Below, one piece after another: positions 32,999-44,273 of a stretch of DNA of 64,000 bases. The position numbers and the translations under genes were made by a program. Location: the NCBI GenBank assembly GCA_922989275.2, contig OV277864.1, forward strand, positions 42,965,550 through 43,029,549, in the 5' to 3' direction. Under the pieces are notes generated by a model. That model was not told where the DNA came from and searched no databases. It saw only the letters and a list, made by a program, of their open reading frames with translations. The DNA is from Gari tellinella. Its lineage: Eukaryota > Mollusca > Bivalvia > Cardiida > Psammobiidae. Within the stretch, counting starts at the first letter, position 1. Every line of letters begins with the position of its first letter.

Positions 32999-33410
32999 AC
33001 ACTCTTGACGCTATAATGCCACCTGTTTAAAGTTGTTGTCTTTCAATTCGTTCGACGTTTAACAGCAGTTTGATTACAAGGATGTCGATCCGAATCCCAA
33101 AGCGGTTTAATTTTTATCAGACACTTAGTGACGTGGTGTCTGCTCTGGATCCAAACGGTTAGTATATGACGACCGTGTCGTTTAAATGGTTAAAATGAAA
33201 GCGATATCGAACAGAAATAGCGTCAGTGCAATTACTTGAGAATCCATGTAGTATAAACAATAGGAAAATAATGGTTCAAATAGTAGGTTAGCGCTTGTAA
33301 GGTTACCGACCTGACTTCACAATTCAACAGTTACAATATATAGGACACTCTATACAATCAGGCTTGCCTAAATCAAACTCTGAATGAAGCAATATTACGA
33401 TATACCTGTA

Positions 33411-33583
33411 TAATAAAACCATCTATTACGACCGCTTAATTATGTTAATTATCAAGAGTTAAGGCATGTGGTTGCTTCAAGCAAGATGAAAGTAAAACAG
33501 AAAGCGACTATAGCCTTCAGATGTCACCTGTCTAGCATACAATCAATACGCCTTCGTTTCCGTGGTCGTAATACAGAGGGTTT
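33411..33583. mobile_element. F5 MITE, shortened
   Basis: TAAAACCATCTATTACGACC..GTGGTCGTAATACAGAGGG; the second core B arm is mostly lost. Confidence 0.6.
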
Positions 33584-33592
33584 GCTACCCGT

Positions 33593-33838
33593 TTAACCCT
33601 TCCACTCTCAATGACGCTTAAAAGCGCGTTTGCAAACAGTTTGGATCCTGATCAGACGCCGCGTAACGCGGCGTCTTATCAGGATTCAAACTGTTTGACA
33701 ATCGTTTTGAAATTTCTTCAATCATACTGCTTAATGATGTAACTTTGAAACGATATTGCAGACAACAAAATTAAAGCAGACGACAATGAAATGGCGAAGG
33801 GTAAACATATCATGAACAATTTGGCGGTGAAAGGGTAA
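33593..33838. mobile_element. F2 MITE with perfect core A
   Basis: TTAACCCTTCCACTCTCAATG; CAGACGCCGCGTAACGCGGCG; AAAGCAGACGACAATG; GGCGGTGAAAGGG end. Confidence 0.8.
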
Positions 33839-34123
33839 ATGCATCGCAAAAATGAAGAAAACTCTTTGCCATGCGTTTAGCTGTCACATGAGAAGAAAAC
33901 TTAATGTTTGAAATCAACTGCAGACACCAAATCTCAGGTTTTAAAGATTTAGTCGATCTAACGTATTGTAATCTGAATCGAAACATTGTACAGTGACAGA
34001 CACGCAGACATGCAGTTATTATTGCCATTATAATCATCATATTGTTATCATCCTCCATTCTCTCTCTTAGGCGTCCAATTAACGCATAGATGGCAAAAAC
34101 GGACGTAAACAAACAAACCGATC

Positions 34124-34150
34124 TAATCATTCATTCATTCATTCATTCGA
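34124..34150. repeat. (ATTC)n microsatellite
   Basis: Six to seven CATT units. Confidence 0.85.
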
Positions 34151-34572
34151 TTCGATTTGCTCATTCGATCATTCATATATAAAAGATCGCGTTATGTTGT
34201 TCAGAGGGTCTCGCTCGTGGATAAGTTCATAACTATGTATGCTCTGATGTGTGCATGTATATAACTTAATGAGTTACCTTTTATAAATAAAGATTATCAT
34301 ACCCCCCCCCCCCAAAAAAAAAACAACAACAAAAAAACAACAAAAAAACAGAGTTTGAGGGGGTATACAGGAATCAGCCTGTCGGTCGGTAGGTCTACAA
34401 AATATTGTACGGTGGAATCCTCCTGCAGTTTCGATCTGATTCGCCTGATCCTTGACATTATGTTATTCAAGAGTAGTAGATATGCAAGACACAGATTTCA
34501 GGTCTTTGACATTGACCTAGACCTAGAAATTGACAGAATGTTCAACGCCAATTCTCTACAAGCTGCATTTCG

Positions 34573-34780
34573 TCTACGATTCTCACGAAACTTCACACAC
34601 ATGTTCACATTCATCACCCCTTGCACGAGTTCGAGTTGTGGTAACATTATCGTTATTATTATTTGTTATTGTTATTATTATTATTATTATTATTAACGAT
34701 TCTCACGAAACTTCACATACATGTTCACAAACATCATCTCTTGTACGAGTTCGGGTATTGGTAACATTATCGTTATTGTC
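34573..34780. repeat. Tandem duplication of about 120 bp
   Basis: ACGATTCTCACGAAACTTCA..ACATGTTCACA..GTAACATTATCGTTATT occurs at about 34576-34660 and 34697-34780, separated by (ATT)n. Confidence 0.8.
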
Positions 34781-35095
34781 ATTATTAATATTATTATTAT
34801 TAGTGTGAATAGTAGTACATGTAGTAGCAGTAGTAATAGTAGTGGAAGTAGAAGCAGTATCATTGTCATTGTCATTATCATTAATAGTAGTAGTGTTATC
34901 ATAATTATTATTATCTAAGTAGTAGTAGTTCCGGTAGTAGTATCATTACTATCTGTAGTAGTAGTAGTAGAAGGTTTAGAAGTATCAGTATTACTACAAA
35001 TATTATTATCATTTTCATCATCAGCAGCAGCAGCAGCCAGTAGCAGCAGCGTTGTTATTACACGTAATACTATTGTTATTTTTTTTATTACATGT
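34655..35095. repeat. Trinucleotide-rich tract in the GrxB intron
   Basis: Runs of ATT, TAG, GTA and CAGCAG with interruptions, ending about 25 nt from the exon 1 donor. Confidence 0.8.
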
Positions 35096-35118
35096 AAAAA
35101 TACATAGGTATAACTTAC

Positions 35119-35325
35119 CGAACGCGCTCCTGTAAGTTTTTGCATATAGTCCTGTATAGTACTGCAGTCTTTGCGAGATGCTATTTCCACTTCCTCATAG
35201 TCCTCGGATGATAGCTTATACATCTTCAAAGCATCCTTTGCCTTCTTACAGTATGGGCATCCTGACTTCGAGAACATAACCACTTTCTTCCCAGCTATCT
35301 TGTCATCTACAAATACTTTCGCCAT
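35119..35325 (-). CDS. GLRX: Glutaredoxin B exon 1
   Basis: Encodes the first 69 residues of a 106-residue glutaredoxin: MAKVFVDDKIAGKK, then VVMFSKSGCPYCKKAKDAL with the CPYC active site, and IQDYMQKLTGARS at the TCG|GTAAGT donor. Upstream DNA matches GrxA for about 80 nt (CTAGAAGTCTTTA block, GCGTTCAA before the ATG), so both have related proximal promoters. A long TAT/TAG/CAG triplet-rich tract begins about 60 nt into the intron. Confidence 0.92.
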
Positions 35326-36042
35326 TTTGAACGCAACGTTTAAATCTCGTATGAAGGTTTAGCGAACGCCTTAAAGACTTCTAGGAAGCACTGAGACAAC
35401 CTTATGGCGTACTTAACTATTTATTTAACCATTCTGCACGGTATGTAGATTCTATGCATGTATACAGTGTCATTATTCCTTGATTGAGCGACCACTCAAT
35501 AAAATACACATGTGCAGTACTTGATACAAGTGATTGTTTAATACAGGATATAAATAATACAGTAAGCTCCAATGGCTTTTTCTGCAGTATATTTATCTTG
35601 TATTAAGCAAGCACCTGTATTAAATATTACACATGGGTATTCTAACGGTCGTTTAAAACAACATTGACTGTAGGTCTATATATAACTTGTATTGGGTATA
35701 ATAACATAACGGGTTACCCTTGCCATGCTAAGCGCGACATAGCTTACATTTTAAACAGTTTGGATCCAGATCAGACGCCGCGTTTAGCGGCGTCTGATCT
35801 GTATCCAAACTGTTTAACACTCATACTTAATTTTTCTCCGGTTTAGCATGGAGAAATGACATTTCTCCATGGGTTTAGAAAGTATAAAAAGATGATATTT
35901 GAAGAAGACGACATATCAGCATGAAAAGTGTTAAATTATTCACTGATATACAATCATCGTTGTAAATAGAGTCGTCTGCTTTAACATGCAATACTCCAAT
36001 CAAACATTTGGATTGTTTTGCAAAATCAGCTAGGCCCAGCGC

Positions 36043-36167
36043 TTATAAAGCGTTTGAGATGAGTCTGAGTTCCCAAGCAGTTGATTGGTCAGATTTGAGC
36101 CAAGGCTCAAATCTGACCAATCAACTGCTTTAGAACGATTCCAGACTCAACTCAAACGCTTTATAAG
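36043..36167. mobile_element. F7 palindromic element
   Basis: GCGCTTATAAAGCGTTTGAG..CTCAAACGCTTTATAAGC; long arms with GATTGGTCAGATTTGAGCC. Absent from duplication copy A. Confidence 0.8.
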
Positions 36168-36469
36168 CTTGTACCCAGATTTAGTTTTGATCCAGATCAG
36201 ACACACAGGTCATCAGTGTCTAATCTAGATCCAACCAGTTTGCATGCAAGAGAAGACAGGTTTGGCTCTCAACGTTTTAAGTAAGACCATACTAACTTTA
36301 ATACCGATACAGTCGAACTTCGATAGCAAGAGCTGGCTGAAGTCGAAATAAACAGTACATGTATTTTTAAGTATTTTCGAACATACGCTATCGGTTTGTC
36401 CAACAAATAATCTGGTATTTTAAAGTTACAACGTGACTGGGCAACTTCGAAATATGGTATTTTTCGTTT

Positions 36470-36635
36470 TTAACCCTTGAATTACCAATGCAGCGTCTGG
36501 TCAGTGAATAGGATAAAAATTGTTGGACACATGTTTCGAAATTCCGTCAGTCATGCTGCGTTTAATCTGACTGTGAAACGGTATTGTAGACAACAATAGC
36601 GAAGCAAACGGCAATATGGCGGTGAACAGGTAAAA
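36470..36635. mobile_element. F2 MITE, degenerate
   Basis: TTAACCCTTGAATTACC, GCAGCGTCTGGTCAG, GTATTGTAGACAACAATAGC, GGCGGTGAACAGG. Private to copy B. Confidence 0.5.
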
Positions 36636-36995
36636 ACCTCACGATAAATTTGACCTTGAAAGGATTGAAAGCAAGTTCGAGTTTGTCTGTATGTATACAA
36701 ACTTGGACTGTATTCATAATTATGAACAAATATGGGTTCAGTCAATAACTATCTGCGACACTGAATAGAAGTCTTTTTTCTGGCTTATCGATTTCGTTTC
36801 TCACCGATATTTGAGTCGCTTGCATTTGTTGTCGGTTTTTGACCCATAATGCCGCGGCTATTTCGGGAAATTTGAGAGAGAGAATTCTGACACATGAGAA
36901 CCCTCTGTTCCATTAATTGACCCGCTATTCCATATATTGGCATTCGCAGTTTTACGTCTTTAATTTATTCTTTCACATAAAAACAGTACTAATGT

Positions 36996-38265
36996 GTACA
37001 GTCATAAATATGAACCATAAGCAATAATTTATTTATCTTAGCAGTTGGCAGTTTAAATGTCAAATTTACCGGTGTCTCCAGGGTATACCTAAAAGGCTAC
37101 TTATCTGCCTTTCAGGGAAGGATTTCCAGACTTGAAAAACGTTTCCGTCAAGGGAGAATACTCCGAAGAGTTGAAGTAAACAAAATTGAATGGGATAAAT
37201 AATGCGCCCTGTAGAAACCTGATGACAACATTAAATGAACGACCATGAGTAAAAATATCGCATACAAACGTTTGCCTAGACACTGGGGCGGGGTACATAT
37301 TTCAAGTCATTTTTACCACCTTTTATTTTGTTTACTTCACCTGAAAACTGAGCTTTTAGAGAATGTATGTGTTACATTTATCTTACACAGTTCACTTCAT
37401 ATCTGTGAAACAAATATATGCAGACCAACACTACCTTTAATGTATAACTAGCCCCTAATTTCAAAGTGTTTTTTTTTTCATTTTTAATTTTATAGCCAGT
37501 ATATATAACTGAACCAACTTGAACTTCCAATAATGGGATCAAAAAGAAATTTTATACCTATTGTGATAAATCATTCCCGTGAAATCACAGCAGTTTGCAC
37601 GTGCTCATTGCAGCCACGCGGTATGGATGACAATAAGCGACACAATTAAATGAAAGGTCCTCGCACTTCTGTATACATTCCACCTATTCGGAAATCAAAC
37701 TAAGTGGGGCGATGAGCTTGTCATATAATAACTGACAGCAGAAGGTTTTAGAGAGATATTATCACCAAGGAGGAGCGACCTTTATATTAAAGTAAATTTT
37801 AAAGCTCCATATAGTTTAAAGAACCTTATCAACTCCAATTTTGTTTGAACTTTTAAAGGCGCATACGATATAACCAATGTATTCCAATAAAACATTCAGA
37901 TTAAACAGATTAGACACAGATAACTTGATATTATAAGGATTTCTAGTCTTAATGACGCCGTGAATATTGTGGTTTTATTTTCTTTAAGAAAAAGTTCTAG
38001 TTGCTGAATATGAGCACCATCGTTCTTTTCTGTGGAAAATATTTCTAAGCAAAAATGCTGTTTTCAGGAATAACAGTTGTAGAACTTTTATTTTCGAAAC
38101 AATGTGCCAGTTATTTAGCCACAATGATTCCACGTCGCCTGTCATTTTCTATAAAACAAAAAATTAATACAGCTAACGTGTGTAAGAGACGCTGATAATT
38201 TAGAATATAAAAGTGAATACTTTCTTTTTTTTTGGCCGAGCATACAAATGTGCAGTGTCATGAGA
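36996..38265. other. No gene seen
   Basis: AT-rich intergenic DNA between GrxB and the GrxC 3' side; no exon or element ends recognised. Confidence 0.5.
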
Positions 38266-38270
38266 ACACT

Positions 38271-38524
38271 TTAACTCTTTCCCCAAATAGAAGCGCCTTT
38301 TAGCGCAATCAGTTCATTCCTCCGCTGAAGAAAGTAGTTCCAATTTATACAGTTATTAATATGTATCATAAGGAATAGTTTCTTTATTCTAACATGTGGT
38401 AGCTTAAAGCAGGCTGAAAAGTAAAGCAGAATGCGCATTAAGGCGCATTCTGCTTTACTTTCAACCTGATTTAAATAATAAAATATTTTCAAAACTAGAA
38501 ATAGGTTATTGGGTAAAGGGTTAA
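38271..38524. mobile_element. F4 MITE, complete, TTAA flanks
   Basis: TTAACTCTTTCCCCAAATAG..GGGTAAAGGGTTAA; core B hairpin GAATGCGCATTAAGGCGCATTC. Confidence 0.85.
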
Positions 38525-39160
38525 ATATTGCATTTCAAATGTTCTTCTTCACTGTTCAGTGTACATAGATCAAGACCCGCCGCCATGGACGTCAAAGACG
38601 TCATATGCATCTAAATTATTGTATGTATAGATGTAGTATATATGGTATTTGGCAGTGTACACAAAAACTCAGATATAGAACCTGATGCTTGGTCTGTACA
38701 ATATTGCAATGCAATAGGACTGGTTTTGTCAAAACACGGCTGAAAATGCTTATGTCTGAAATGCATGCAACAGGATTTTATGACATGCGCTTAATATTAC
38801 GCCAAATAATGGACAGAGTTTCTAGTTGAGTGAATGGGAACGAAAGAAACATGTTATAGTTTAAACAATATTTTATTCAGAAGAAAAGGATTGGACAACT
38901 GGCAAAGCATATGTGAGTCCTCTCCAAAGAAACATGTTGCTGTTTAGTCCTATACAGTAGACTGCATTGACACCTATTGAATATGCATGCAGATGTAAAG
39001 TGATACACATGTAGAATAAAGATGCATAATTGATTGCAGTGACAGATGTAAGTGTTATCGATATAGCATTTCTTGTTCAGATTAATGTACATGTATTAGC
39101 GGATAGGAACATGAACACCTACACACTGCATAAGCAATAACAGAGCAACAAACAACACAT
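38525..39160. other. No gene seen; fragment shared with 21267-21400
   Basis: GGTATTTGGCAGTGTA..ACTCAGATA.AG..CTT.G.TG.ACAA..TTGCAATG.AATA at 38643-38735 also occurs near 21280-21355. Dispersed repeat of unknown type. Confidence 0.4.
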
Positions 39161-39162
39161 GT

Positions 39163-39496
39163 ACAGTGCTCCCTCTCTACAACAACACCAAACAAAGATA
39201 GCGTTGTTCGGAGGAAGATGTTTTAGGGAGGGAACTTGCAAAATTGCTTCCATTGCAAACAGCTTGAAACTAGATCAGACGCCGCGCGTAATGCGGCGTC
39301 TGACATGGAGTCAAGCTGTGTGTAACTCGTCATTGTTTTCTTTGCTAAAAATATCCAATATGTACGTTGAGAAAAACAGCAGACGACAATCTTAATCAAA
39401 CGATATTGCAGACGTGAAAAAATTGGACATAAAAGTCTTGCGTTGTTGTAAGGAGAGAATCGTTGTTCGGAGTGCCGTTGTGGGGAGGGAGTACTG
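39163..39496. mobile_element. F3 MITE, complete
   Basis: CAGTGCTCCCTCTCTACAAC..GTTGTGGGGAGGGAGTACTG, core A hairpin at 39256-39318. Confidence 0.8.
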
Positions 39497-39620
39497 AGTA
39501 TCATTTTTGTGTTGCTAGTACAGTGCTATGTTACTTTATTACAATTAGAGGTTCATATTATTATCGTTGGTGTCCTTTAAACATAAAGTTTGACACCCAA
39601 AGTTTGACAAATGGTCATAC

Positions 39621-39953
39621 AGCAGTCCCTCCCTACAACGGCCCTCCCAATAATGAATCTTTCCTAACAACGACCATTGTCGCAGTTTATAAACAGGACA
39701 ATTATGTCCAATCCTTTAATTGCTGCAATATCGTCTGCTGTTTTTTTCTCAAAGTGACATAATGGACAGAAAATAAATTAATGACGAGTGACAAACGGTT
39801 TGAATCAAGACCAGACGCCGCATTACGTGGCGTCTGATCTGGATTCAATCTGTTTGCAAATGTAAGCCAATTCCCTCCCTATAACGACTCCCTCCGAACA
39901 ACGCACGCAATATTTGTCTCCCAAATGGGTGTTGTTGTAGAGAGTGAGCGCTG
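39621..39953. mobile_element. F3 MITE, complete, TA flanks
   Basis: TACAGCAGTCCCTCCCTAC..GTTGTAGAGAGTGAGCGCTGTA, core A hairpin at 39791-39858. It lies 125 bp from the previous copy, in opposite orientation. Confidence 0.8.
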
Positions 39954-40094
39954 TATATGGAACAATAGGAAAGAAAATTACTCATTAGTGTAAAAAATGA
40001 CGACCATCTTCGGGCAAAAACACATACATTTCTCCTAAATTGGTGATATGCTGGTTTGATCGCTTGTTAGATTCCGTTGTAACCGTATAAAAGC

Positions 40095-40330
40095 TTATTG
40101 GACGTCCATGGGAAACGGGAGCGGATACAGAAAACCTTGGCGCGATGCCCTACTCTTATTATCAACAGAGTTCTCTGGTTCTTTTGGATACCCAATGTAA
40201 AGCACCGACACACCGGACCTCGGTTTATTAAGCCTCATCCGAAGGACTTTGTCCGGCAGGAGATCCAACACACGATCCCTGGTATCGATGTCGAGCGAGT
40301 AACAAATGATCATTATTCAATAAAATAAGT
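40095..40330. other. Unidentified dispersed repeat fragment
   Basis: ATTGGACGTCCATGGGAAAC..GCGCGATGC matches 15428-15480. The minus strand is open for 72 codons, but no family was recognised. Confidence 0.35.
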
Positions 40331-40399
40331 TTCAAATAAGTCTGAAGTTGACTGAATTCGATTGGTTATACTCTACAACATGTTTTGACACCAAAAACA

Positions 40400-40546
40400 C
40401 AAAAAGGGTCATTTATCGTTATGCAACAAGTATAGACCCATATCAGAGGGCTCCTGCGGGAACCCTCTCATCAAGGTCAACACTGTTTGTCTTTTTACAA
40501 TTTTATAATAACAAACAATAAAAAGACAGAAGTGGACTAGCACCTT
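40400..40546. mobile_element. F8 MITE
   Basis: CAACAAGTATAGACCCATAT, AGAGGGCTCCTGCGGGAACC, GTCAACACTGTTTGTC; ends against the TTAA that starts the next F2 copy. Confidence 0.6.
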
Positions 40547-40746
40547 AATCCCTTCACTGCCGTGACGTCATCAATTTAAAAAAAATTGTCGTCTGCTTTT
40601 ATTTCTCAAATTTAAAATCTAGAATTTCCAATTTAAGAAATATTGGAATGAGTGTCAAACAGTTTGATCCTGACCTGGCGTCTGAACAGGATTCAAACTA
40701 TTTGCAGATAACTACTGTACTCGGGGTAAGGCAGTGAATGGGTTTA
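40547..40746. mobile_element. F2 MITE
   Basis: TTAATCCCTTCACTGCCGTG..GTAAGGCAGTGAATGGGTTTAA; core A hairpin partly deleted. Confidence 0.75.
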
Positions 40747-41326
40747 ACGTGTAATTGTCTGCGAATATTGTCTTCTTCATCACTTCTTTGATTAAAATAT
40801 TTAAAGACGTTTTCTTACATGTAGAAAATATCATCATGGTGTTAATTAGTTTGAATCCAGATGAGACGCCGAGATACAAATATGTTTAGACCAATAAATT
40901 CGTCCGCTGCGGACAAAAGCGTTAAATCCAATAAGGAGCTTTTCAATGTATCGATTTGCATCCAATAATAAAGAAGTTTTGTGATTTCAGGGCAACTTTG
41001 TTTAAACCTTTCACTGCCATTATGGCGTAATAACCTGTGTAACAGTAACCGTCGTTGATATCGTCTGCTTAAAGACATCTCCTTACGACCTTTCGATCAT
41101 AACGCCTTGCCAGACAATTTCCTTGCAAAAAGCATGGATCTTATGGACATGTGGGTAGCAAAGAACCATTGAAGCTTCTCGTGTGAGACTCAACCTTTAT
41201 AATTGATAGTTTGGTTAGAAATAACCATTGAAAATCACTAGAGCATGAGTATAATCTGAGCCTCACCAGGTAAATTGGCATGTAATGCATGCTCTGACAG
41301 TTAAAATTCACACCTATCCAGACAGT

Positions 41327-41366
<40 letters not shown>
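41327..41366. repeat. 40-nt poly-G run
   Basis: Uninterrupted G from 41327 to 41366. Length may be unreliable in assembly. Confidence 0.9.
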
Positions 41367-41367
<1 letters not shown>

Positions 41368-41394
41368 AGTCCATCAGAGGACTGAGGAAAAGTC

Positions 41395-41550
41395 TTTAAT
41401 ATTTTCGTCTGCTTATATTTTATTATTAAATTTGAAAGTTCATGCGTGTTTTACTTAAGAAGTATTGATATGAATTTGAAAACGTTTGGATCCTGGTCAG
41501 ACATCGCGTTATGCGGGATCAGGATACAAACTGTTTGCAGTGATATGGTT
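41395..41550. mobile_element. F2 MITE fragment
   Basis: TTTTCGTCTGCTTATATTTT and GATCCTGGTCAGACATCGCG..GGATCAGGATACAAACTG. Confidence 0.55.
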
Positions 41551-41889
41551 AAACAGTTGGGAAATGGGAGACAATCTTGAGAAAATCTTTCTAGTTACAG
41601 TTGTCTATCTTAAACCATACAACTGTACAGAATTTTCCTTTTTGGTGTTATCCTTGGTTTCTAGTGCGCATTACATGGCTCTTAGGCCACGGAGGACCCT
41701 CCCATCCGAGTTTAACACTGATCAGCATCATGCTTATTTTGGACAGGAGGTTATAGAACCAAATTGTTTAAACTATCAGCCAGTAAGTAGCGCTCAGCAC
41801 TTAAGTTTTAACCACTGTTACAAAATATAAATTCACTCGCAAAATGCATACATACTTTGGTCTAGTGACTATAGTCACATCTATACATA

Positions 41890-42832
41890 CGAGGGGTGTT
41901 TCATAATTAATGCAACTAGATCAATAACTTTAATAATATAAGTCCAAAATGCATGTGTGATATATCATTTGAAAGAGCCATTCTTCGCCTACACAGTGGC
42001 ATAATGCACAGTAAGACCACATGACTAGATAATTCACGCTACAAGCCTAAATGACCCCAAGTCAAGTGCACTGGACCGTTTTTGTGGATTTTTGAGGTAA
42101 TGTTTCGAACAAATTATGATACTATAATTACCATAACGGTATTATTATTTGAAATAATGTTATGAAACTTTCAGTCAAATTAAATCAGACAATTATACAC
42201 ACATTACATGATTTAAAATTCTATTATTTTACAAAATGACAAAAATATAGGTAATATTTAACTCTTACTGAAAATATCATAAAAATGACACTACTGTTAT
42301 GTTCAAGAGGTTTTGTTGAAACCTATAACACATTTTGTTATATCAACACAGGCTATAATTGAAGCAATTGAAGTAGATGTTCAAGTTTTAAAATCAAATT
42401 ATAGATATATGAATCTAGAAAAATTTCATAGAGTTCGAAAATTCATGTCAACTTTTTTCCTTAACAAAATGAGAAATTTTATTTTCTAGAAATTGAAATT
42501 TAAAACAGCTGAGCCTTTTAATTTTAATGAAATCTGATTTCTATTAAAATTCAGACATAAACTGATATATTTCAAAAACAAAGTATGGCGATTTTATTTT
42601 TAAAAAGTTATTAGGTCAATAGGTAATGCCTGAAAAGTGCTATGTTCTATAGTGCCCTTGAGAAGGGGTCATTTAGATAAGTATTGTGATTTATCCGTTA
42701 TGTGATCTTATCGAGCATTATACCATCGTGTAGGTGAGGAATTTCTCTTTCCAACGATATATCGCACATGCATATTACACTTATTATATCGAAGTTATTA
42801 ATGGAGTTGCATTAATTATGAAACACCCCTCG
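41890..42832. mobile_element. Mariner-like non-autonomous element, long TIRs
   Basis: CGAGGGGTGTTTCATAATTA at the left and its exact reverse complement at the right, flanked by TA. Inverted similarity continues for about 185 nt per arm (GCATGTG.GATATATC, CACCTACAC.. pairs). No transposase ORF in the 570-nt interior. Confidence 0.8.
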
Positions 42833-42875
42833 TAGGAAAATACATTATTCTATGTACATGCACGTGCATTTCATA

Positions 42876-43107
42876 CAGTAGAGAAGAGTAATTCTTTTCC
42901 GTTTAAAAGCAAACACAAAGCACTAATATGTAGAAAATAACCTTATGTTGAACAATGGGTCGATATTTTAATCTGAGTGGCAAACAGTTTGGAACCTGAT
43001 AAGACGCCGGGTTACCCGGCGTCTGATCAGGCTACATACTGTTTGCAATGGAATAATAGTTTTAGCGTAAACGCGTTTATTGGGAATGAATAACGTCTTC
43101 TCCACTG
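42876..43107. mobile_element. F1 MITE, complete
   Basis: CAGTAGAGAAGAGTAATTC..TTCTCCACTG between TA; core A hairpin GACGCCGGGTTACCCGGCGTC. Confidence 0.8.
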
Positions 43108-43315
43108 TATATTGTGTACAGTAACAAAACGAATTTATTAGGCATGTAATGGGCTTTGCATTATACATTTATTATATTCCCCCAAACTAGTTACATGTCT
43201 CCATGAATGGTAATTCATATAACCTGTTGTAAACTTCCGCACGCATATGTAATGTCGTCTGCAACAATGAAAATGTTAGAAAGGTGTCAAATAGTTTGGA
43301 AGCAGATGAGATGCA

Positions 43316-43530
43316 GGGGGCTAGAGCCAGACAGTCAGAGGAAGAGAAAGACACGGAAAGATAGTAAGAAAGAGACAGACAAAGGAAGAAAGAGACACGG
43401 AAAGAGAGACAGACAGACAAAGGAATTGAGAGACACAGAGAGACAGAGACAGACTAAGAGGGAAACAGAGATATAATTATATAATATATATACATGTATA
43501 TAGAGAGAGACAGACACACCGACAAAGCGA
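43316..43530. repeat. GA/GACA-rich low-complexity tract
   Basis: AAAGAGACAGACAAAGGAAG-type sequence for about 200 nt with almost no pyrimidines but C and T singletons. Confidence 0.8.
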
Positions 43531-43674
43531 GACAGACGAGACAAAAAAGTAACTTGTTATAGCAATATATAAACAGTATATCTCAGTGTAGCAAACATTT
43601 TGAGAGTTGGGAGCTTGATCAGTGCCAAGTTACTAAACGTCTGATCTGATATCAAACTGTTTATAGTTGCTTTA

Positions 43675-43796
43675 GAAACATACTAGCTTAAAGTGGGTTG
43701 ATAGTAAAGCAGACCGCTCCTTCAGGAGCAGTCAGCTTTACTTTCAATATGCTTTAAGCAACCACCTGCCTTCAGTGATGATAGGAAAAGATTAAA
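43675..43796. mobile_element. F4 MITE, central part
   Basis: AGCTTAAAGTGGGTTGATAG; CCGCTCCTTCAGGAGCAGTC; CAATATGCTTTAAGCAACC. Confidence 0.6.
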
Positions 43797-43921
43797 CCGT
43801 GAGTTGCTTACAGTTTTCTCAGTACCAATTATTTTAATTCTACTTGCTCACCATACAGTAAACAAGAGCACCGTGATGATTTGAATACGTCCGTCATAGC
43901 AAGGAAAATGATAAGCAAGTA

Positions 43922-44125
43922 CAGTAAAACATCTCTATTACGGACACTAAAAGAAGGCTAATTGAGTGTATGAAAGACAGGTGAAAGCTTAAAGCAAGGT
44001 GACAGTTAAACAGAAAGCTCTTACATGAGCTTTCTGTTTTACTGTCACCTTGCTTAAGCAGTCACCTGTCAGAAACACCTAATATTTAAAACAATTTAGT
44101 GGTCGTAATAGAGAGGTTTTACTGT
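43922..44125. mobile_element. F5 MITE, complete, TA flanks
   Basis: CAGTAAAACATCTCTATTAC..GTAATAGAGAGGTTTTACTG; perfect core B hairpin AGCTCTTACATGAGCT. Confidence 0.85.
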
Positions 44126-44126
44126 A

Positions 44127-44273
44127 CGATAAAACCTCTCTCTATATATATATTACGACCACAAAACTTTTCTGTTACAACGTATAAACGTTCACCTTAC
44201 TTTAAGCAGTCACCTGCCAAAATTACCTGCTAATTACCAGTGTTTTGGTCGTAATATAGAGAGGATTTACTGT
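44127..44273. mobile_element. F5 MITE, second copy back to back
   Basis: GATAAAACCTCTCTCTATAT..GTAATATAGAGAGGATTTACTG; lacks one core B arm. Immediately follows the previous copy. Confidence 0.7.

Larger units (their letters stand above)
30590..36995. repeat. Segmental duplication, copy B (GrxB)
   Basis: Partner of 22845-28070. Private insertions include F6 at 32009, F8 at 32746, F2 at 33593 and F7 at 36043. It lacks the F2 (26133) and F5 (26423) copies of copy A and shows the corresponding empty sites. Confidence 0.8.

Noticed and set aside
34530..34918. Ile/Ser-rich frames around 34.5-34.9 kb
   Set aside because: Translation of ATT/TAG triplets inside the GrxB intron.
34915..35118. C-terminal extension of GrxB beyond TGARS
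   Set aside because: It is intron sequence; a consensus GTAAGT donor and the VPRVFI exon downstream show the true structure.
40098..40328. 72-76 residue frames on both strands near 40.2 kb as a gene
   Set aside because: No recognised family, shared only with a short repeat fragment; listed as a repeat instead.
43187..43544. Open frames in the GA-rich tract
   Set aside because: Low-complexity translation with no conserved motif.
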